This document shows positions 30,234 through 37,557 of a DNA stretch of 43,779 nt, piece by piece. Source of the DNA: DATKZB01 sp035528235 (GTDB lineage: Bacteria; Planctomycetota; Phycisphaerae; FEN-1346); contig DATKZB010000196.1 of assembly GCA_035528235.1 (NCBI GenBank), positions 1 to 43,779 on the forward strand. Reading direction: 5' to 3'. The notes under the pieces are model-generated. The model saw nothing but the letters and a program-made list of their open reading frames with translations. It was not told the origin of the DNA and did no database searches. Position 1 is the stretch's first letter; the number at the start of each line of letters is the position of its first letter. A program made the position numbers and the translations under genes.

Positions 30234-30650
30234 CTTCAGTTGCACCGAGGCGCCGACCTCTTCGAGTTTCTTCTTGAGCTGCTCGGCCTCGTCCTTCGAC
30301 ACGCCCTCGCGGACGGCCTTCGGGGCGTCCTCGACCAGGTCCTTGGCCTCCTTGAGGCCCAGGCTGGTGATCTCGCGGACGACCTTGATGACGGGGATCT
30401 TCTTGTCCCCGACGCCGGTCAGGATGACGTCGAAGGTATCCTTCTCGGCCTCCGCCTCTGTGCCGGCGCCCGGCATGGCCATGGCGATGCCCATCGCCGG
30501 GGCCGCCGCCTTGATGCCGTGGACCTCTTCGAGGTAGTCGCCCAGTTCCTTGGCCTGAAGGACGGTCAGGCCGACGATCTTGTCGCCGAGTTCGGTGATC
30601 TTCTTGTCCCAGGTCCGCTGCTCGGTTGCTTCCGCTGTTGCTTCCGCCAT
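30231..30650 (-). CDS. rplL: 50S ribosomal protein L7/L12
   Basis: Stalk protein that recruits translation GTPases, present as multimers on L10. 139 aa from the ATG at 30650, which has GGAGG nine bases upstream. N-terminal dimerisation domain (about 14-45), an Ala/Met/Gly/Pro hinge (about 48-66), and the C-terminal factor-binding domain with KIPVIKVVREITSLGLKEAK near 83-102. The protein is longer than usual (about 122) at the N-terminus and hinge. Its TAG stop forms the edge of the repeat element at 30113-30233. Confidence 0.97.
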   Translation of the reverse strand: MAEATAEATEQRTWDKKITELGDKIVGLTVLQAKELGDYLEEVHGIKAAAPAMGIAMAMPGAGTEAEAEKDTFDVILTGVGDKKIPVIKVVREITSLGLKEAKDLVEDAPKAVREGVSKDEAEQLKKKLEEVGASVQLK

Positions 30651-30714
30651 CGCACCATACCTCCGTTGATGATACCTGCCCTGCCCGCTCGGCAGGACTC
30701 CTGTCACGATTCCG

Positions 30715-31389
30715 TTATTCGCCGGCAGGTTTGTCCGGCGCCGGGGGCTCCGTTGCCACACCGGTTTGAGGGTCTGGGGTGGAGTCGGCCGCGGCGGCCT
30801 CGTCGCCGGCAGCGGCCGGTTCGGCCGCGGGGGCCTCGTCGGCGGCGGCCGGTTCGGCTGGGGCGGCCTCGTCGGGGGTGGCCCGCTTATGGATCTCGCG
30901 AATCTGGGCCGCCAGGCGACCGCCCATGGCCATCGCCGCTGCCACGACACGGCCGCCCTGGCCGATGGCCATGGCGATGACGCCACCGATGAGTTCCTCG
31001 CGGCTGGGCAGTTCCGCGAGCAACGCCATTTGCTCCTTCGAGAGGACCTCTCCGGCGCTCATGCCGCCGCGCACCTGGAGTTCGGTAAGCGTCTTAGCCT
31101 CGCCGGCGAGGGCCTTGGCGATGTCGACGATGCTCTCGCCGCCCCAGACCAGGACGCTGGGTCCATGGAGGAGGCTCTCGAGCCCCGCCAGGCCGCCGGC
31201 CGCGAGGGCCCGCTTGCCCAGGCGGTTGTGGACCTGCATCGCCCGGATGCCGCGCTCGCGCAGCACGCCGCGGAAGGCCGTCAGCCGCTTGACGTCGATG
31301 CCCTGGGTCTCGATGACGGCCAGTTCCGATACGCCGCGGAACCGTTCGCTGTATTCCTGAACCATCTTTTCCTTGATTAGCCGACTCAT
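30715..31389 (-). CDS. rplJ: 50S ribosomal protein L10 with long Ala/Pro/Glu tail
   Basis: L10, the base of the L7/L12 stalk. 224 aa; the globular part and stalk helix occupy about 1-170 (start MSRLIKEKMVQEYSERFRGV, then GPSVLVWGGE near 76-85). The last ~50 residues are a low-complexity Ala/Pro/Glu/Asp run, so the protein is well above the usual 165-175 aa. A MAMGG-like phrase in the C-terminal helix recalls the hinge of L7/L12. Gap to rplL is 64 bp. Confidence 0.95.
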   Translation of the reverse strand: MSRLIKEKMVQEYSERFRGVSELAVIETQGIDVKRLTAFRGVLRERGIRAMQVHNRLGKRALAAGGLAGLESLLHGPSVLVWGGESIVDIAKALAGEAKTLTELQVRGGMSAGEVLSKEQMALLAELPSREELIGGVIAMAIGQGGRVVAAAMAMGGRLAAQIREIHKRATPDEAAPAEPAAADEAPAAEPAAAGDEAAAADSTPDPQTGVATEPPAPDKPAGE

Positions 31390-31451
31390 AGGTTCATCTC
31401 GCTCACTCTGTGTCGCGGTTCAGCCTGTCGCTCCCGGGCCCAGGCACCCGG

Positions 31452-32150
31452 TCAGGCGCCGATGGGCAACGTCTTCAGGTCGATGGTGATGCCGGGCATC
31501 ATGGTGGCGCTCAGCACCACCTTCAGAAAGTACTGTCCCTTGGCACTGGCGGGTTTGACGCGCCGGATGTGCTCGACCAGCGCCAGGATGTTCTGGACGA
31601 TGGCGGGGGCCTCGAAACTGACCTTGCCGACGATGGCATGGACGTTGCCGCCCGTGTCGTTGCGATACTCGAGTTTGCCGGCGGAGAATTCGGCCACCAG
31701 TCCCGGGATGTCGGGCCCCACGGTGCCGGCCTTGGGGGTGGGCATCTTGCCCTGCGGCCCGAGGACGCGGCCGAGCTTGGCCACCTTGGGCATCATCTTC
31801 GGATGCGCGACCGCCACGTCGAAATCCGTCCACCCCCCCTCGACCTTGGCTACCAGGTCCTCGGCCCCGGCCTCGACGGCGCCGGCCGCCTTGGCGTCCT
31901 CGACCGCCTCCGGCGGGCAGAAGGCGATGACCTTGCGAGTGCGGCCGAGCCCGGCCGGCAGGCTGATCGCCCCGCGGATGTTCTGGTCCGACTGTTTCGC
32001 GTCGATACCCAACTTCAGGTGCACTTCGACGCTCTGGTCGAACTTGGTGGCGGGCATACGCTTCAGGAGGTGAATGGCCTCGTCAAGCGGATAAGCCGGC
32101 AGGGTGACCTCTTTTTGGGCCCGCAGATAACGTTTTCCGTGCTTCGGCAT
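31452..32150 (-). CDS. rplA: 50S ribosomal protein L1
   Basis: L1 of the mobile E-site stalk, often an autoregulator of rplK-rplA. 232 aa. GRVLGPQGKMPTPKAGTVG near 127-145 is diagnostic, as is the end TMMPGITIDLKTLP. Preceded by a 73-bp gap that can form two hairpins, a possible place for feedback control, which is not proven by sequence. Confidence 0.97.
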   Translation of the reverse strand: MPKHGKRYLRAQKEVTLPAYPLDEAIHLLKRMPATKFDQSVEVHLKLGIDAKQSDQNIRGAISLPAGLGRTRKVIAFCPPEAVEDAKAAGAVEAGAEDLVAKVEGGWTDFDVAVAHPKMMPKVAKLGRVLGPQGKMPTPKAGTVGPDIPGLVAEFSAGKLEYRNDTGGNVHAIVGKVSFEAPAIVQNILALVEHIRRVKPASAKGQYFLKVVLSATMMPGITIDLKTLPIGA

Positions 32151-32171
32151 GACATCCTCCGTGGTACAAGC

Positions 32172-32222
32172 CCCGCCTCAGCGGGTCCCACAAAGTATTA
32201 GGAAGCATCTCGTGAGTGCTTC
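32172..32222 (-). promoter_or_regulatory. Two hairpins in the rplK-rplA gap
   Basis: One hairpin (32202-32222) has arms GAAGCA and TGCTTC extended by CTC/GAG past a bulged base; the other (32172-32185) has arms CCCGC and GCGGG. They fill most of the short gap ahead of rplA. A bulged stem is the general shape of L1 mRNA sites, but I cannot match a consensus. Confidence 0.4.
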
Positions 32223-32232
32223 GGTCTAGATA

Positions 32233-32727
32233 TCAGGTGGTAGCCTGTTGGGTTTCCGTTTTTGCTTCGGCTTCGGCCGGCGGCGCCGCGGCCTCTTCGG
32301 CCGTCTCGACGATCTCGACGCCCATGCTCCGGGCGGTGCCCGCGACGATCCGCAAGGCCGCCTCGTCGCTGGCGGCGTTCAGGTCGGCCATCTTGCGCTG
32401 GGCAATCTCGCGGACCTGGTCGCGCGTGACGCGGCCCACCTTGGTCTTGTTGGGCTCGCCGCTGCCAACCACGATGCCGGCCGCCTGCTTCAGCAGCACG
32501 GCCGCGGGCGGGCTCTTCAGGATGAAATCGAACGACCGGTTCACGTACACCGTGATCTCGACCGGGATGATCGTGCCCATCTGGTCTTTCGTCCGGTCGT
32601 TGAACTGCTGGACGAACTGGCCGATATTGACGCCGTGCTGGCCCAGCGCCGGCCCGACCGGCGGGGCAGGCGTCGCCTGCCCACCGGGGCACTGCAACTT
32701 GATTTTCGTCTTAATCTGCTTCGCCAT
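32233..32727 (-). CDS. rplK: 50S ribosomal protein L11
   Basis: L11 of the GTPase-associated centre and the thiostrepton site. 164 aa. The N-terminal Pro-rich PAPPVGPALGQHGVNIGQFV near 20-39 is diagnostic, and the rRNA-binding C-terminal domain (about 70-140) is intact. The last ~20 residues (after IVETAEE) are an Ala/Glu/Thr-rich extension. Preceded by a 152-bp gap with two hairpin repeats and a heptamer array. Confidence 0.97.
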   Translation of the reverse strand: MAKQIKTKIKLQCPGGQATPAPPVGPALGQHGVNIGQFVQQFNDRTKDQMGTIIPVEITVYVNRSFDFILKSPPAAVLLKQAAGIVVGSGEPNKTKVGRVTRDQVREIAQRKMADLNAASDEAALRIVAGTARSMGVEIVETAEEAAAPPAEAEAKTETQQATT

Positions 32728-32747
32728 CGCCCAACCCCTTCACAGCC

Positions 32748-32774
32748 ACGCGCCCGGCAAGCCGGGCGGCTAAC
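32748..32774 (-). repeat. 27-bp hairpin repeat (family A), copy 2
   Basis: On the minus strand the block begins gttagccg and ends gcgcgt, with palindrome arms GCCCGG and CCGGGC around cttg. Identical to copy 3 and 25 of 27 bases the same as copy 1 at 221-247, the two differences being a compensating pair. It lies in the rplK leader. Confidence 0.8.
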
Positions 32775-32785
32775 TTGCACTTGCG

Positions 32786-32812
32786 ACGCGCCCGGCAAGC
32801 CGGGCGGCTAAC
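32786..32812 (-). repeat. 27-bp hairpin repeat (family A), copy 3
   Basis: Exact direct copy of 32748-32774, 38 bp away in the same orientation. With copy 2 it forms a tandem pair of hairpins ahead of rplK. Confidence 0.8.
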
Positions 32813-32829
32813 GGTTACACCTTACCGCA

Positions 32830-32879
32830 ATCTCAAATCTCGAATCTCACATCTCAGATCTCGAATCTGCAATCCGAAT
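32830..32879. repeat. AT-rich heptamer array after nusG
   Basis: Seven consecutive 7-bp units: atctcaa, atctcga, atctcac, atctcag, atctcga, atctgca, atccgaa, then a partial unit. It abuts the nusG stop codon at 32880 and is far more AT-rich than its surroundings. Related arrays flank tRNA-Tyr (36178, 36309). Confidence 0.8.
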
Positions 32880-33431
32880 TCAAATCGGCCCCACCTGCCA
32901 GTACTCCAGTTCCACCGCCGTCGGCCGCCCGAAGATCGTTACGATGACCCGCACAAGGCCCTTGTCGAGTCGGACCTCGTCGACGACGCCCTCGAAGTTC
33001 TCGAACGGTCCCTGCTTGACCTTGATCTGGTCGCCCTTAGCGTAATCGACCTTGAGGCTGGGGGCCTCCTCTTCGGACCGTTCGGCCTCGCCGATAAGTT
33101 TCTCGACTTCCTGCGGCTTCATGGCGGTGGGCTTGCCTTCGGTGCCGATGAAATCGCCCACGCCGCCGGTCTCGCGGATCAGAAACCACACCTTCTCCGG
33201 CACGCTGCCGTCGTCCTCGGCGTCCATCTCGACGAAGACGTACCCGGGGTAGAGTTTGCGTTCCGACACGCGTCGCCGCCCGCCCTTCATGGTCGAGACG
33301 CGTTCGGTCGGCACGACGACGCGGCACAGGAGGTCGGTGATACCCTCGAGTTTGGCCTTGTGGTCGAGGGTTTCGCGCACCGTCTCCTCTTTGTTGGACT
33401 GCACCCGCAGCACATACCAGTTTTTCGCCAT
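32880..33431 (-). CDS. nusG: Transcription elongation/antitermination factor NusG
   Basis: NusG binds RNA polymerase and couples it to S10, Rho or ribosomes. 183 aa from the ATG at 33431. N-terminal NGN domain (start MAKNWYVLRVQSNKEETV; RKLYPGYVFVEMDAED near 58-73) and C-terminal KOW domain (KGDQIKVKQGPFENFEGVVD near 131-150). Starts five bases after the secE stop, the classical pair. A longer upstream reading lies over secE and is rejected. Confidence 0.98.
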   Translation of the reverse strand: MAKNWYVLRVQSNKEETVRETLDHKAKLEGITDLLCRVVVPTERVSTMKGGRRRVSERKLYPGYVFVEMDAEDDGSVPEKVWFLIRETGGVGDFIGTEGKPTAMKPQEVEKLIGEAERSEEEAPSLKVDYAKGDQIKVKQGPFENFEGVVDEVRLDKGLVRVIVTIFGRPTAVELEYWQVGPI

Positions 33432-33436
33432 GGCTT

Positions 33437-33841
33437 TTACCACAGTCTCAGGCCGCGCGCCAGCGCGAAAACGATCAGGTTGTCCGCCACGTAAATGTAT
33501 ATCGCCAGCAGAACCACCGTCACGATGACGACGATGGTCGAACCGATGAGTTCGGCCTTGCTCGACCAGGAGACCTTCTTCATCTCGCTCTCGGTGGCGA
33601 TCAGGAAGTCGACGAACTTCGGCGTGTTCAGGTAGTACGCCGCCACGACAGCCAACACCGCAAACAGCGTGGCCGGCACTGCGTACTCCAGGTACACCTT
33701 GTACGCGAGGCCGTCGGCCACGTACTGCGTCAGCAGGGTCCACACGTAGTAGCACACGACGAGGCCGACCAGGGCGATGCCGATGGCCGTACCGTATCGG
33801 AGGTACGGTCCCTGCCCGCTCTTGTAGATTTTCAGTGCCAC
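33437..33841 (-). CDS. secE: Protein translocase subunit SecE, three-helix form
   Basis: SecE clamps SecY. 134 aa with three hydrophobic helices (about 18-38, 54-72, 98-122), like the E. coli form rather than the one-helix form of many bacteria. The conserved amphipathic part DFLIATESEMKKVSWSSKAE, about residues 78-97, precedes the last helix. It follows tRNA-Trp by 31 bp. Confidence 0.95.
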   Translation of the reverse strand: MALKIYKSGQGPYLRYGTAIGIALVGLVVCYYVWTLLTQYVADGLAYKVYLEYAVPATLFAVLAVVAAYYLNTPKFVDFLIATESEMKKVSWSSKAELIGSTIVVIVTVVLLAIYIYVADNLIVFALARGLRLW

Positions 33842-33872
33842 GCTACGGTTCTTTCGCTTTTCTTGGCGGCTC

Positions 33873-33948
33873 TGGCAGGGGCGGAGGGACTTGAACCCCC
33901 AACACCCGGTTTTGGAGACCGGTGCTCTGCCAGTTGAGCTACGCCCCT
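33873..33948 (-). tRNA. tRNA-Trp (CCA anticodon)
   Basis: 76 bases including an encoded CCA end (33873-33875). Acceptor arms AGGGGCG and CGCCCCT, D-stem GCTC/GAGC, anticodon stem CCGGT/ACCGG around CTCCAAA, and the T-loop TTCAAGT. Anticodon CCA reads UGG. It lies between rpmG and secE, a common place for this tRNA. Confidence 0.97.
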
Positions 33949-33967
33949 TTGCCCCCTGGCCGCACGC

Positions 33968-34117
33968 CTACTTCTTGCGTTCGCGGTGCAGGGTGTGCTT
34001 GCGGTCGCGCCGGCAGTACTTCTTGATCCGCAATTTGGCGTTGCCGCGCGTCTCCATCTGCGTCCGATAGTTTCGCGCACCGCATTCGGTGCATTCGAGC
34101 GTCACATATTCTCGCAT
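33968..34117 (-). CDS. rpmG: 50S ribosomal protein L33 with incomplete zinc site
   Basis: L33, a small 50S protein. 49 aa, start MREYVTLECTECGARNY. Cys9 and Cys12 form the first CXXC and Cys35 begins the second (KKYCRRDRKHTLH), but the expected fourth Cys (position 38) is Asp. Zinc might still bind through Asp or a His, or be lost. The gene lies between tuf and tRNA-Trp; the ATG at 34117 is the only conserved start. Confidence 0.95.
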   Translation of the reverse strand: MREYVTLECTECGARNYRTQMETRGNAKLRIKKYCRRDRKHTLHRERKK

Positions 34118-34267
34118 AGCCTGTTTCCCAGAAACCAAGGGACGCGCCGCTTCCTCCGCGCATCGCCGTACCGGGGAGGAACCGACCGCCCTTTCCGGGG
34201 GGCGGAGAGCGTCGCTCCAGCCGAGGCTCGGATCGACGAACCCCGCCTCCAACGGTTCACCCGACCC

Positions 34268-35476
<1,209 letters not shown>

Positions 35477-35519
35477 GGCCCTGGTTCTCCGCTCTTGCTA
35501 GGTCCCTAGTGCGTCAGAA

Positions 35520-35582
35520 GGTCCGCGCGCCTTACGCGGACCCCTCTAGCCGGTCATCTGCCCAACCGCGGGTCCCGCGGTT
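35520..35582 (-). promoter_or_regulatory. tuf leader with two perfect hairpins
   Basis: Between tRNA-Thr(GGU) and tuf: 35520-35542 has 8-base arms GGTCCGCG and CGCGGACC with a seven-base loop, and 35564-35582 has arms AACCGCGG and CCGCGGTT with a three-base loop. They may set the tRNA processing boundary or shape the tuf leader. No T-tract is present. Confidence 0.5.
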
Positions 35583-35602
35583 GCCCGTCCCGCCTTGAAA
35601 GA

Positions 35603-35678
<76 letters not shown>

Positions 35679-35788
35679 GTCGTCGCGCCTTCAGCTCGCG
35701 CGCCCCGTTCGCCGTCGGCCCGAGCCGTCGGCCTGCATCAGGTTCCTCGCGGCAGGCGCAGAACACCCGCCTGCCCGTAGAATCACAC

Positions 35789-35816
35789 ATGATACGCCCC
35801 GGCCCGGCCCTGTCAA
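35789..35816 (-). promoter_or_regulatory. Promoter for tRNA-Thr(GGU)-tuf
   Basis: Minus strand: perfect -35 TTGACA (35811-35816), 16-base spacer, -10 TATCAT (35789-35794, five of six). The start would be near 35782, about 100 bases before the tRNA. It gives tuf and what follows a promoter separate from that of the first three tRNAs. Confidence 0.8.
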
Positions 35817-35818
35817 AA

Positions 35819-35845
35819 GAAAAAAAGCCTCATCGCCCTTTTTTC
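35819..35845 (-). terminator. A/T-stem terminator-like hairpin after tRNA-Gly
   Basis: On the minus strand an A-run plus G pairs with C plus a T-run (7-8 bp) around a ten-base loop, and the T-run continues as TTTCTTTT directly into the TTGACA of the next promoter. A longer-range inverted repeat (35841-35850 with 35907-35916) lies upstream. It would end the thr-tyr-gly tRNA transcript. Rest of the 245-bp gap: no gene. Confidence 0.55.
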
Positions 35846-35923
35846 GGCCCTGCAGCCCACCCGACCGCACCCATCACCCATCTCTCCGCCCTCACCCGTC
35901 TTATCCGGGCCGAAAAGCCTCTA

Positions 35924-35997
35924 TGGAGCGGGCGATGGGAATCGAACCCACATGACCGGCTTGGAAGGCCGGAGCTCTGCCGTTGAGCTACGCCCGC
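35924..35997 (-). tRNA. tRNA-Gly (UCC anticodon)
   Basis: 74 bases with encoded CCA. Acceptor GCGGGCG/CGCCCGC, anticodon stem CCGGC/GCCGG around CTTCCAA, T-loop TTCGATT. Third tRNA of the cluster. Confidence 0.97.
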
Positions 35998-36177
35998 CCT
36001 CGAACGACTTCGGAACTTCAGACACCCCCGATTCCGGCCTCAGCCTCCCGGGCATGCCACGCTACGTGTCGCGCCGCAGCCCTCGCGGGCCGCCGAGATC
36101 GGAACCGGCCTGTGTTCGAATTCCGGATCGGCACCGGACGTCCTGCGGCCCGGCGGGGTCAACCACCCTTGCCCGCC

Positions 36178-36212
36178 AATTCGAAATCCGAAATCTCAAA
36201 TCCAAAATCGAT
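36178..36212. repeat. AT-rich heptamer array abutting tRNA-Tyr
   Basis: Five 7-bp units (aattcga, aatccga, aatctca, aatccaa, aatcgat) ending exactly at the CCA end of tRNA-Tyr. Same unit and phase as the array after nusG. The rest of the gap to tRNA-Gly (35998-36177) shows no gene or promoter. Confidence 0.75.
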
Positions 36213-36297
36213 TGGTGGTGAGGGGTGGATTCGAACCACCGAAGGCTTAGCCAGCAGATTTACAGTCTGCCCCCTTTGACCGCTCGGGAACCTCACC
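36213..36297 (-). tRNA. tRNA-Tyr (GUA anticodon)
   Basis: 85 bases with encoded CCA and a long variable arm, as expected of a class II tRNA. Acceptor GGTGAGG/CCTCACC, anticodon stem GCAGA/TCTGC around CTGTAAA, T-stem GGTGG/CCACC. Heptamer repeats lie on both sides. Confidence 0.97.
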
Positions 36298-36308
36298 ACT
36301 CATTGCCG

Positions 36309-36336
36309 CATCTCGAATCCAATATCTCAGATGCGA
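36309..36336. repeat. AT-rich heptamer array upstream of tRNA-Tyr
   Basis: Four units (catctcg, aatccaa, tatctca, gatgcga) in the 49-bp gap between tRNA-Thr(UGU) and tRNA-Tyr. The ends can pair (cgcatct with agatgcg), giving a loop-out of the array. Confidence 0.6.
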
Positions 36337-36346
36337 CGTGCGGCTA

Positions 36347-36421
36347 TGGAGCCGGCGGGGAGGGTCGAACTCCCAACGTCCGGTTTACAAAACCGGTGCT
36401 CTACCGTTGAGCTACGCCGGC
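36347..36421 (-). tRNA. tRNA-Thr (UGU anticodon)
   Basis: 75 bases with encoded CCA. Acceptor GCCGGCG/CGCCGGC, anticodon stem CCGGT/ACCGG around TTTGTAA, T-loop TTCGACC. First gene of the minus-strand cluster, 9-10 bases after the predicted start of transcription. Confidence 0.97.
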
Positions 36422-36436
36422 CCGCCGAGATGGGCA

Positions 36437-36464
36437 AGTATAGCGGCTGTACCGTCCCTTTCAA
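36437..36464 (-). promoter_or_regulatory. Promoter of the tRNA cluster
   Basis: Minus strand: -35 TTGAAA (36459-36464), 16-base spacer, -10 TATACT (36437-36442), with a GC-rich discriminator. Placement just ahead of the first tRNA is that of a stable-RNA promoter. Confidence 0.8.
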
Positions 36465-37022
36465 GCCCCGAGCGCCGAAAAATCGGCCCGACCCGACCGA
36501 GCGACGCGTGCCTCTGCCGGCTTGCCCGGCCGTGCCACGCGACGTGCCCGTCGCGCCGGGTGCCATGCCCAAACGCCGATGCGACGGCATCCATCTCCGA
36601 GTCCCCGCCCAGCCCTTCGCCTGCAGCCGAGCGAGTCCGAACGACCGCCCCTGCCGGCGAAACGCCCGCCGGTTGTCCACACCATGTCACCGAATCTCAT
36701 GTCAAACCCACGCCACAAGTCACACCCGCCGACCACGGTCGACGCGTGCTGCCACCTGCACAACCAAGGCCGCCTGACCTTACCTTGTCAACTTGGCAGC
36801 CACGCGTGTAAGGCATCATCGCGGTGGGCGAGAATGCCCCCCGCGCCACCCCCTGGCCTGGCAGCGGCCACGTTGACAGCGCCGTTCCAGGAACACGTAA
36901 CCCCCATTCCAGAAATGGGTTGCGCCGACACTGCTTCACCGGTCGCGCCGTCTGGTTCCCACTTCGGACAGGGCCGGCAGACCTCGGTCCGAGACCCCTC
37001 GAAAAAAATCTGCGGATTTCGG
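36465..37022. other. Intergenic region between divergent units, no gene seen
   Basis: No frame has the codon pattern of the neighbouring genes; the open frames are Arg/Pro/Ser-rich shadows. Visible items are small palindromes: 36516-36530 (gccgg/ccggc around cttgc, similar in loop to hairpin family A) and 36903-36919 (cccatt/aatggg). TTGACA boxes occur at 36873 (plus) and on the minus strand near 36800 but lack good -10 partners. Confidence 0.6.
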
Positions 37023-37050
37023 TTGACGGCGTCCCGCATCGTCCGATAAA
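37023..37050 (+). promoter_or_regulatory. Promoter candidate for the MerR-flhG-fliA genes
   Basis: -35 TTGACG (37023-37028), 16-base spacer, -10 GATAAA (37045-37050, four of six). Transcription would start near 37057, which excludes an in-frame TTG there as a start codon and favours the ATG codons at 37105 or later. Confidence 0.55.
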
Positions 37051-37104
37051 GTCGTTTTGCCAAACTGTCAAAATCGTTTTCATGGCTTTGGACGCCTTTC
37101 TCGG

Positions 37105-37557
37105 ATGGATCACATGCGGCTCGGCAAAATGGGCAACCCGGGAAAATCGAATCCTTCGGCGCCCGCACACAGGATCGACGAGTACCTGCGGCACATCGCC
37201 CTCGCCAACGGTCACCTCGCCCGCCAAGCCGGCCCGAGCGTGCCACCCAAACTTTACCGCGTCTCCGAGATCGCCCAGCATCTGGACATCACCCGGCAGA
37301 CCGTCCACAACTACGCGACCATCGGCCTGATTACCGAGGAGGCCCAGACCCCCGGCGGCCAGCGTCTGTTCGACGAATCGGTCTTCGACCGGCTGGTCCA
37401 GATTCAGCGGCTCAAGCGCCGGTACCGCCTCTCCCAGATCCGCCGCCTGCTCGATACCGGCGGCGCGTCCGACTCGGTGGCCGCCCCGGCGGCCGATGCC
37501 TCCAATTCGGCTGACCGTCTTCAGCATGGAAAGGACGCCCCGCCCCGTGACGCCTGA
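37105..37557 (+). CDS. MerR-family HTH regulator
   Basis: Small DNA-binding protein, 150 aa if it starts at ATG 37105; ATG 37114 and 37129 are equally open because no clear ribosome site marks one. The winged HTH of the MerR type is at about 50-74 (YRVSEIAQHLDITRQTVHNY, then ATIGLI), with wing GGQRLFDES at 84-92 and the helix RLKRRYRLSQIRRLLD. There is no Cys-rich metal-sensing tail; the C-terminal ~25 residues look disordered. Its end overlaps the next gene by 32 bp, so it is probably made with the FlhG-type ATPase. Confidence 0.85.
   Translation: MDHMRLGKMGNPGKSNPSAPAHRIDEYLRHIALANGHLARQAGPSVPPKLYRVSEIAQHLDITRQTVHNYATIGLITEEAQTPGGQRLFDESVFDRLVQIQRLKRRYRLSQIRRLLDTGGASDSVAAPAADASNSADRLQHGKDAPPRDA

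Noticed and set aside
36331..37049. Small plus-strand and minus-strand genes in the gap before the MerR gene
   Set aside because: Frames are Arg/Ser/Pro/Thr-rich, overlap a tRNA at one end, and lack ribosome sites; codon pattern does not match neighbours.
37057..37104. TTG start at 37057 for the MerR-type protein
   Set aside because: It coincides with the predicted transcription start and adds residues with no similarity to the family.
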